Shown here piece after piece: positions 57,653-64,000 of a DNA stretch of 64,000 nt. The notes beneath the pieces are model-generated. The model did no database searches, had not been told where the DNA came from, and saw nothing but the letters and a program-made list of their open reading frames with translations. Source of the DNA: JASLDZ01 sp965199975 (lineage in GTDB: Bacteria; Pseudomonadota; Alphaproteobacteria; Caulobacterales; Caulobacteraceae); the NCBI GenBank assembly GCA_965199975.1, contig OZ241340.1, positions 1,860,001-1,924,000 of the forward strand. The letters run 5' to 3'. Position numbers and translations under genes: made by a program. The stretch's first letter is position 1. Every line of letters starts with the position of its first letter.

Positions 57653-59581
57653 TCAGATGTCGTAGCTGACCGAGCCCACCGCCGCCGGCGACAGCCGCCC
57701 GCGCCGCTCCAGTTCGGCCACTATGCGCTCCACCGCGGCCTCCGGGGTGAGGCGGGAGGTGTCGAGGCGCACCTCCGGGTCGAGCGGCGCCTCGTAAGGG
57801 CTGTCGATCCCGGTGAAGCCCTTGATCTCGCCGGCGCGGGCCTTGGCGTAGAGGCCCTTGGGGTCGCGGGCCTCGGCCACCGCCAGCGGGGCGTCGACGA
57901 ACACCTCCAGGAACTCGCCGCCGGCCAACATGGCGCGGGCGGCGGCGCGCTCGGTGCGGAAGGGGGAGATGAAGGCCACCAGCACGATCAGCCCGGCGTC
58001 GGCCATCAGCTTGGCGGTCTCGCCCACGCGGCGCACGTTCTCGGCCCGGTCGGCGTCGGAGAAGCCCAGGTCTCGGTTCAGCCCGTGGCGCACGTTGTCG
58101 CCGTCGAGCAGGTAGGTGTGGCGCCCGGCGGCGTGCAGCCGCGCCTCCAGCAGGTTGGCGATGGTCGACTTGCCGGCCCCCGAGAGCCCGGTCAGCCATA
58201 CCACCGCTGGCGACTGGCCCTTGAGGGCGGCGCGGCTTTCGCGCGTCACGTCGGTGGCGCGCCAGTGCAGGTTGTCGGCCTCGCGCACGGCGTGGCGGAT
58301 CATGCCGGCGGCGACGGTCGCGTGGGTCAGCCGATCGATCAGGATGAAGCCGCCCAGGTCGCGGCTCTCGGCGTATGGGGCGAAAGGCAGGGGCTGGTCG
58401 ACGGTGACGACCACGCGCGCCACGCCGTTGAGGCCGAGTTCCGTAGCGGGGCGCTGGGCCAGGGTGTCCACGTCCACCGCGTGCAGGATGCGGGCGACCG
58501 CGGCGTTGGCCTGGCGGGTGGCGAGCTTGATGCGGAACTCGGCGCCGGTGCGCAGCGGGGCGTCCACCATCCACACGAGGTCGGCCTCGAAGCGCTCCGC
58601 CGACTCCACCGGCTCGGCCGCCGGCGCCAGCACGTCGCCGCGGGAGACGTCGATCTCGTCCTCCAGCGTGAGGGTGACCGATTGGCCGGCGAGGGCGCGG
58701 GGCAGGTCGGTGTCGGCGGTGACGATGCGCGCCACGCGGCTCGCGCGGCCGGAGGGCGACACGCGCAGCCGGTCGCCGGGCGCGACGGCGCCCTGGACGA
58801 CCAGGCCGGAGAAGCCGCGGAAGTCCTGGCTGGGCCGGTTCACCCACTGCACCGGCATGCGGAAGGGGCCGTCCGCCGCAGCCTCGGCCGAAGGGGCGCG
58901 CTCCAGCGCCTCCAGCAGGGTGGGGCCGGCATGCCAGGGCGCGGCGGGCGAGCGGCGGGCCACGTTGTCGCCCGTGAGGCCGGAGAGCGGCACGGGGGCG
59001 ATCTCCAGCCCCAGCGGCGCGGCGAAGGCGGCGAAGTCGGCAACGACGCGGTCGAAGGCCGCCCGATCCCAGCCGACGAGGTCCATCTTGTTCACCGCCA
59101 AGACCGCGCGGCGCACGCCGACCAGGCTGACGAGGTAGGCGTGGCGCTTAGTCTGCGTCAGCACGCCCTTGCGCGCGTCCACCAGGATCACCGCAAGGTC
59201 GGCGGTGGAGGCGCCGGTGACCATGTTGCGGGTGTATTGCTCGTGGCCCGGGGTGTCGGCCACGATGAAGCGCCGCTGAGGGGTGGCGAAGAAGCGGTAG
59301 GCCACGTCGATGGTGATGCCCTGCTCGCGCTCGGCGGAGAGGCCGTCGACCAAAAGCGCGAAGTCGAGGTTCGCGCCTTGCGTGCCGACAGCCCGGCTCT
59401 CCGCTTCGAGGGCGGAAAGCTGGTCGGCCAGGAGGGCGCCGGTGTCGTAGAGCAGGCGGCCGATCAGGGTGGACTTGCCGTCGTCCACCGAGCCGCAGGT
59501 GATGAAGCGCAGGGTGTCGGGCGCGGACGTGGCGACGGCGGGATCGGCCATGGCTTCGGAAGGCTTGGCGAGGGTGACCAT
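57653..59581 (-). CDS. cysN: Bifunctional sulfate adenylyltransferase subunit 1 / APS kinase (642 aa)
   Basis: Fused CysN and CysC. The GTPase part (about 15-440) has GSVDDGKSTLIGRLLYDTGA, DTPGHEQYTRNMVTGAS and AVNKMDLVGW. The APS kinase part (about 450-642) has TGLSGAGKSTIANLLEARLH and LLDGDNVRHGLNRDLGFSDA. Together with CysD it activates sulfate to APS and then PAPS. The ATG at 59581 shares a base with the cysD stop; an internal ATG at 59551 is an alternative. It is the last gene of cysQ-cysD-cysNC. Confidence 0.96.
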   Translation of the reverse strand: MVTLAKPSEAMADPAVATSAPDTLRFITCGSVDDGKSTLIGRLLYDTGALLADQLSALEAESRAVGTQGANLDFALLVDGLSAEREQGITIDVAYRFFATPQRRFIVADTPGHEQYTRNMVTGASTADLAVILVDARKGVLTQTKRHAYLVSLVGVRRAVLAVNKMDLVGWDRAAFDRVVADFAAFAAPLGLEIAPVPLSGLTGDNVARRSPAAPWHAGPTLLEALERAPSAEAAADGPFRMPVQWVNRPSQDFRGFSGLVVQGAVAPGDRLRVSPSGRASRVARIVTADTDLPRALAGQSVTLTLEDEIDVSRGDVLAPAAEPVESAERFEADLVWMVDAPLRTGAEFRIKLATRQANAAVARILHAVDVDTLAQRPATELGLNGVARVVVTVDQPLPFAPYAESRDLGGFILIDRLTHATVAAGMIRHAVREADNLHWRATDVTRESRAALKGQSPAVVWLTGLSGAGKSTIANLLEARLHAAGRHTYLLDGDNVRHGLNRDLGFSDADRAENVRRVGETAKLMADAGLIVLVAFISPFRTERAAARAMLAGGEFLEVFVDAPLAVAEARDPKGLYAKARAGEIKGFTGIDSPYEAPLDPEVRLDTSRLTPEAAVERIVAELERRGRLSPAAVGSVSYDI

Positions 59582-60642
59582 CAGAAATAACCCTCCCGCT
59601 TCTTCTTCTCCATCGAGCCGGCCGAATCGCGGTCGATGACCCGCCCCTCGCGCTCGCTCACGGGGGAGAGGCGCATCTCCTCGATCACCTCGTCGAGCGT
59701 GGCGGCGGTGCTCTCCACGGCGCCGGTGAGGGGGTAGCAGCCCAGGGTGCGGAAGCGCACCGAGCGCAGCTGCGGCGCCTCGCCGGGCGCAAGCGGCATG
59801 CGGTCGTCGTCGACCATGATCAGTGCGCCATCGCGCTCCACCACCGGGCGTTCGGCCGCGAAGTACAGCTGCGGGATCGGGATGGCCTCGCGGCGGATGT
59901 AGTCCCACACGTCGCGCTCGGTCCAATTGGAGAGCGGGAAGACCCGGAACGACTCTCCCGGCCCCTTGGCGGTGTTGTAGAGCCGCCAGAGTTCGGGCCG
60001 CTGCGCCTTGGGGTCCCAGCGATGGGCGGCCGAGCGGAAGGAGAACACGCGCTCCTTGGCGCGGCTCTTCTCCTCGTCACGCCGCGCGCCGCCGAAGGCC
60101 GCGTCGAAGCCGTACTTGTCGAGCGCCTGCTTCAGCGCCTGCGTCTTCATCACGTCGGTATGGGTGGCCGAGCCGTGGGTGAAGGGGCCGACGCCGGCCG
60201 CCACGCCCTCGGCGTTGGTGTGGACCAGCAGCTCCCAGCCGAGCTCGCGCGCGCGCGCATCGCGGAAGGCGATCATCTCGCGGAACTTCCAGGTGGTGTC
60301 GACGTGCAGCAGCGGGAACGGCGGCTTGCCGGGGAAGAAGGCCTTGGCCGCCAAGCGCAGCATCACCGCGCTGTCCTTGCCGACGGAGTAGAGCATCACC
60401 GGCCGCTCGCACTCGGCCACGACCTCGCGCAGGATGTGCAGGCTCTCGGCCTCAAGCCGATCGAGATGGTCGAGAGCGCGCGGCGCTGGAAGAGCGGAGC
60501 TGGGGGCTTCGGCGTCAAACATCGCTTCGCTAGCTTGTGGCGCGGCGTGTTCGGGAGCGCCGACGCCTTCAGTTTTGCTGATAGCTGCGGTCGTCTCGCC
60601 AGGCGCGCCAGTTTCCTTGGGGCCGCTGTCGCCGCCGCTCAC
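59581..60642 (-). CDS. cysD: Sulfate adenylyltransferase subunit 2 CysD (353 aa)
   Basis: ATP pyrophosphatase-fold enzyme that forms APS with CysN. The core has LDHLDRLEAESLHILREVVA, VMLYSVGKDSAVMLRLAAKA (the PP-loop), GGARRDEEKSRAKERVFSFR and FPLSNWTERDVWDYIRRE. The family is usually about 300 residues; here the first 50 residues are an Ala/Glu-rich extension. The ATG at 60642 overlaps the cysQ stop (ATGA). The in-frame ATG at 60522 would give a more usual length. Confidence 0.95.
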   Translation of the reverse strand: MSGGDSGPKETGAPGETTAAISKTEGVGAPEHAAPQASEAMFDAEAPSSALPAPRALDHLDRLEAESLHILREVVAECERPVMLYSVGKDSAVMLRLAAKAFFPGKPPFPLLHVDTTWKFREMIAFRDARARELGWELLVHTNAEGVAAGVGPFTHGSATHTDVMKTQALKQALDKYGFDAAFGGARRDEEKSRAKERVFSFRSAAHRWDPKAQRPELWRLYNTAKGPGESFRVFPLSNWTERDVWDYIRREAIPIPQLYFAAERPVVERDGALIMVDDDRMPLAPGEAPQLRSVRFRTLGCYPLTGAVESTAATLDEVIEEMRLSPVSEREGRVIDRDSAGSMEKKKREGYF

Positions 60643-61457
60643 ATGAAGGGCCCGATCGGCGCCGGGTCAAACGGGCCCGACGCGGTGAAGCCGCCGTTGC
60701 GGAAGCCGGGCTTGCCGTAGCGGAAGGGCGTGCCGTCAGGCGCAGCCATGCGCCCCCCCGCGGCGAGCAAGATGGCGTGGCCGGCGGCGGTGTCCCACTC
60801 CATGGTCGGGCCGGTGCGCGGGTAGAGGTCGGCGCGTCCGTCCGCCACCAGGGCGAACTTGAGGGAGGAGCCGACGTTGAGGCGCTCGCCGATCTCGAGC
60901 TGGGCGAGGTAGCGCTCGGTCGCGAGATCGCCGTGGCTCTTGGAGGCGACCACGGCGAGCGTCCGGGCGGGCTCGCGGACGCGCAGCGCGACTCGCGCGC
61001 TCGCCAGCGACGCGTCCACGGGCTGGTCGGCGCGCCATGCGACACCGCGGGCCACGTCGCCCGCGAACATCTCGGCGCGGGCGCTGGCGTAGATCAGGCC
61101 CAGCGTGGGCGCGCCGTCCTCCACCAGGCCGACGTTGACGGTGAAGTCGCTGCCGCCGCGCACGAACTCGCGCGTGCCGTCCAAGGGATCGACCAGGTAG
61201 AAGCGTGAGCCGACCGGGGGGATGCGTCCGGCGGACGCCTCCTCCTCCGCCACGACTGGTGTCTGCGGATCGATCCGGGCGAGGGCGGCCAGTAGAATCG
61301 CCTCCGCCTCGCGGTCGGCGGCGGTGACGGGCGAATCGTCGGACTTGCGCTCGGCCGTCACCCCGGCCTCCACGTGGCGCTGAATGGCGGCGCCCGCGGC
61401 GAGGGCGGCCTCGGCCAGGCCTTCTAGCAGGGCGGCGCGGTCTGGATAGGTCGGCAT
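60639..61457 (-). CDS. cysQ: 3'(2'),5'-bisphosphate nucleotidase CysQ (272 aa)
   Basis: Removes 3'-phosphoadenosine 5'-phosphate, the by-product of PAPS use. The inositol-monophosphatase-family metal motifs are present: VVAEEEAS (about 68-75), LVDPLDGTREFVRGGSDF (about 88-105) and MEWDTAAGHAILLAAGG (about 220-236). It is the first gene of the sulfate-activation operon, which explains the grouping with cysD and cysNC. Confidence 0.94.
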   Translation of the reverse strand: MPTYPDRAALLEGLAEAALAAGAAIQRHVEAGVTAERKSDDSPVTAADREAEAILLAALARIDPQTPVVAEEEASAGRIPPVGSRFYLVDPLDGTREFVRGGSDFTVNVGLVEDGAPTLGLIYASARAEMFAGDVARGVAWRADQPVDASLASARVALRVREPARTLAVVASKSHGDLATERYLAQLEIGERLNVGSSLKFALVADGRADLYPRTGPTMEWDTAAGHAILLAAGGRMAAPDGTPFRYGKPGFRNGGFTASGPFDPAPIGPFM

Positions 61458-61538
61458 AGGGCGCGTTTAGGCGAGGCGAGGCCTCCGGGGTAGAGGCTCG
61501 GCTTCCCCCGCGGGCGCGTCAGGCCTAACACCGCGCGC

Positions 61539-62507
61539 ATGGCCGCCGCCCAACCTGCGCCCGCGCGCACCTACCTCGACTTCGAGAAGCCCATCGCCGA
61601 CTTGGAGGGCAAGCTCGCCGAGCTGGAGACCACCGCGCTGGCCGCGGGCGGCTTCGACGCCGAGATCCGCTCGATGCGCGACCGCGTGCAGCAGATCCGC
61701 CGCGAGACCTACGCCGGTCTCGACCCCTGGCGGAAGACGCAGGTGGCGCGCCATCCCGAGCGGCCGCACTTCGTCGACTACCTGGCCGCGCTGGTCACCG
61801 ACTTCGTCGAGCTGCGGGGCGACCGCGCCTTCGGCGACGACCAGGCCATCATCGGCGGCATCGGCCGCTTCCGCGGGCGCCCCGTGGTGGTGATGGGGCA
61901 CGAGAAGGGCGCCGACACCGCCTCGCGCCTCAAGCACAACTTCGGCATGGCCAAGCCCGAGGGCTATCGCAAGGCGGTGCGCCTGATGGACATGGCCGAG
62001 CAGTTCGCCATGCCCGTGGTCACCTTCGTCGACACCGCCGGCGCCTATCCCGGAATTGGCGCGGAGGAGCGCGGCCAGGCCGAGGCCATCGCGCGCTCCA
62101 CCGAGCGCGGCTTGACTCTGGGCGTGCCCATGGTCGCGACGGTGGTCGGGGAGGGCGGCTCGGGCGGCGCGATAGCGCTGGCCGCCGCCAACCGGGTGCT
62201 GATCCTGGAGCACGCCATCTACTCGGTGATCTCGCCCGAGGGTGCGGCCTCGATCCTGTGGCGCGATGGCGGCCGGGCGAAGGAGGCGGCGCGCGCCATG
62301 AAGATCACCGCCCCCGACCTCCTGGCGCAGGGGATCGTCGACCGCATCGTGCCCGAGCCGGTCGGCGGCGCCCATGCCGACCCGCAGGCGGCCATGGCCC
62401 TGGTGGGGGATGCGGTGGCCGACGAGCTCGAGGCGCTGGCGGGGCTGGACGCGCAGGCGCTGCGCCGCCAGCGTGCGGACAGGTTCTACGCCATCGGGCG
62501 GCAGTGA
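61539..62507 (+). CDS. accA: Acetyl-CoA carboxylase carboxyltransferase subunit alpha (322 aa)
   Basis: Alpha half of the carboxyltransferase that makes malonyl-CoA. The N-terminal FEKPIADLEGKLAELE is the family start. The CoA-binding core has GDRAFGDDQAIIGGIGRFRG, VTFVDTAGAYPGIGAEERGQ and VVGEGGSGGAIALAAANRVL, with SPEGAASILWRDGG later. Length is normal. It is divergent from the cysQ operon. Confidence 0.96.
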   Translation: MAAAQPAPARTYLDFEKPIADLEGKLAELETTALAAGGFDAEIRSMRDRVQQIRRETYAGLDPWRKTQVARHPERPHFVDYLAALVTDFVELRGDRAFGDDQAIIGGIGRFRGRPVVVMGHEKGADTASRLKHNFGMAKPEGYRKAVRLMDMAEQFAMPVVTFVDTAGAYPGIGAEERGQAEAIARSTERGLTLGVPMVATVVGEGGSGGAIALAAANRVLILEHAIYSVISPEGAASILWRDGGRAKEAARAMKITAPDLLAQGIVDRIVPEPVGGAHADPQAAMALVGDAVADELEALAGLDAQALRRQRADRFYAIGRQ

Positions 62508-62618
62508 GCCGCAGCAGCGCCGACGCCCGGGCTGTGACATCGCGCCTATTGCGCCGCACCATCCACGCTCTCACCTGACGCGATCTCTGCAACCGACGAA
62601 TTCGAAACGAGGACGAGC

Positions 62619-64000
62619 GTGACGGCGTCTGCGGAGGAGGCCCGCCTTCAGGTGCTGGCCTCATACGGCGTGCTCGACACGCCCCCCGAACAGGAGTTCG
62701 ACGACCTCGTCCACCTCACCTCGCGCCTGGCGGGCACGCCGGTCGCGTTGGTGAGCCTGATCGACGTCGATCGGCAGTGGTTCAAGGCCCGGGTTGGATT
62801 TCCGCACGATGAGACCGGGCTCGATCGGTCGGTGTGCAAATTCGTACTGGACGAGCCGGACCTGCTCATCATCCCCGACCTGGCGCAGGACGCCCGCACC
62901 CGGGAGAACCCCCTCGTCACCGGCGAGGCCGCCATTCGCTTCTACGCCGGCGCACCCCTGCGCACGTCGGACGGGGTGACCCTCGGCAGCCTCTGCGCCA
63001 TTGACACCGCCCCCCGCCCTGACGGGCTGAGCGAGCAGCAGAAGCAGGACCTGCGGGTGCTGGCGCGCGAGACCATGCGCCAGCTCGAAGCTCGGCGCTC
63101 GGCGTTGCGGCTGCAGGCGATCAATCGGCGCGACCGCGCCCTCGTGCGACTGGGCGACCGCCTGCGCGACCTGAGTGACCCGGCCGCAATGGCCTATGCG
63201 GCGGCCGAGATCATGGGACAGACGCTGGAGGCGTCGGGCGCCGGCTACGCCGTCTTGTCCGGTCGGGCGCGCGACATCGTCACGGTCGAAGCGGAGTGGG
63301 GCGCGTCCGACGGCGTCGCCGTCACCGGAAGCTATGACCTCGCGAGTCTCGGGACCTACTTCGAGGATCTGAAGCGGGGCGAGATCGTGATCATCCCCGA
63401 CGTGCGCACCGATCCGCGCACCGCGACCACCGCGCTGGCGCTGGAGGCGCGCAGCATCCGCACCCTGATCAACATCCCCATCGTGGAACGCGGCGAGCTC
63501 GTGGCGCTGCAGTTCGTCCACTACGACCGCCCGCAGGCTTGGAGCGCCGAGAACGAGGCCTTCGTGCGCAACGTGGCCGACCGCACCCGCGCGGGCATCG
63601 AGCGCGTGCGCGCCGAGGAGCAGCAGGCCGTGGTCAACCAGGAGATCGGCCACCGCCTGAAGAACACCATGGCGATGGTTCAGGCCATCGCCTCGCAGAC
63701 GCTCAAGGGCGTGGCCGACCGGGGTGCCGTGCAGGCCTTCGACCAGCGCCTGCGCGCGCTCAGCACCGCTCACGACGTACTGATCGCCGGCGCCTGGACC
63801 TCGGCTGACCTCGCCGGCGTGGTCTGTTCGGCGATGGACAACCTGGGCGAGGGCGGCCGGTGCGATATCGAGGGCCCCCCCGTCGCGCTCGACACCCGCG
63901 CGACGCTGTCTACGTCACTCCTCGTCCACGAACTGACGACCAACGCCTTGAAGTATGGCGCGCTCAGTCGTCCGGAGGGCCGCGTCGCCATTCGGTGGAG
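62619..64000 (+). CDS. GAF-GAF HWE-type sensor histidine kinase, N-terminal part
   Basis: Cytoplasmic sensor kinase cut by the window end (460 codons present). The first GAF domain (about 10-165) and second GAF domain (about 175-335) are followed by the kinase. The H-box reads NQEIGHRLKNTMAMVQAIAS (about 345-364), typical of the HWE/HisKA_2 group. The N-box LVHELTTNALKYGALS lies close to the end of the window. No membrane helix is visible. The start is a GTG preceded by GAGGACGAGC. HWE kinases often feed the general stress response or light sensing; no chromophore Cys is obvious. The output partner lies outside the window or elsewhere. Confidence 0.88.
   Translation, partial: MTASAEEARLQVLASYGVLDTPPEQEFDDLVHLTSRLAGTPVALVSLIDVDRQWFKARVGFPHDETGLDRSVCKFVLDEPDLLIIPDLAQDARTRENPLVTGEAAIRFYAGAPLRTSDGVTLGSLCAIDTAPRPDGLSEQQKQDLRVLARETMRQLEARRSALRLQAINRRDRALVRLGDRLRDLSDPAAMAYAAAEIMGQTLEASGAGYAVLSGRARDIVTVEAEWGASDGVAVTGSYDLASLGTYFEDLKRGEIVIIPDVRTDPRTATTALALEARSIRTLINIPIVERGELVALQFVHYDRPQAWSAENEAFVRNVADRTRAGIERVRAEEQQAVVNQEIGHRLKNTMAMVQAIASQTLKGVADRGAVQAFDQRLRALSTAHDVLIAGAWTSADLAGVVCSAMDNLGEGGRCDIEGPPVALDTRATLSTSLLVHELTTNALKYGALSRPEGRVAIRW

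Overview
This is a very GC-rich (about 70% by eye) stretch of an alphaproteobacterial chromosome, most likely from the Caulobacterales (a Caulobacter or Phenylobacterium relative). The evidence is a circularly permuted two-piece tmRNA with tag AANDNFAEEVRLAA, an alpha-type SspB beside it, an RNase E ending in a GWW motif as in Caulobacter, a LexA box of the alphaproteobacterial form GTTC-N7-GTTC, and a DUF3126 gene. Almost all of it is dense chromosomal coding sequence. I see no prophage, insertion sequence, CRISPR array or rRNA.

Layout. 1-3600: N-terminal part of a hydantoinase/5-oxoprolinase, then a LemA / TPM / TPM envelope operon ending in a 32-residue membrane ORF. 3.8-7.1 kb: DUF3126, NUDIX-cysE, a nitroreductase and an orphan HTH protein. 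7.5-10.5 kb: fabA-fabB, a glycosyltransferase and a RusA-like resolvase. 10.6-14.3 kb: a beta-lactamase-fold protein without its catalytic residues, sspB, ssrA and an ABM monooxygenase. 14.3-17.1 kb: an SDR, a CNT nucleoside transporter and a 2',5'-ligase-like phosphoesterase. 17.1-23.7 kb: a cell-wall amidase divergent from rne, then an M48/TPR protease and a DsbA-like lipoprotein. 23.7-29.8 kb: an MFS / TonB receptor / GntR locus and a SulP transporter. 29.9-33.3 kb: a DUF4130-UdgX / radical SAM DNA-repair pair with a LexA box, and a GNAT enzyme.

33.3-36.8 kb: a four-gene Mla-type lipid transport operon. 36.9-41.9 kb: an EF-hand lipoprotein, tRNA-Thr(GGT), tatABC, a frameshifted GIY-YIG gene and serS. 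42.5-45.7 kb: surE-pcm-nlpD. 45.8-52.3 kb: recG, trpGDC, and ppiD-trpE. 54.4-57.6 kb: tpiA-secG-pyrG. 57.7-61.5 kb: cysQ-cysD-cysNC for sulfate activation. 61.5-64 kb: accA and the N-terminal part of an HWE-type histidine kinase.

The non-coding DNA holds two families of long palindromic repeats. One (GTCAAGGC...GCCTTGAC) has at least three copies and a degenerate fourth; the other has 25-bp arms at 40301-40402. Functional groupings are clear: ssrA and sspB (ribosome rescue and tag delivery), Tat export, sulfate assimilation split between cysE and cysQDNC, tryptophan synthesis, and an apparently SOS-controlled uracil-DNA/radical SAM operon. I found no wholly new multigene system. The least explained items are the pseudo-beta-lactamase, the UdgX/radical SAM pair with its control site, the TonB receptor with an EF-hand loop, the inserted segment in SerRS and the palindromic repeats.
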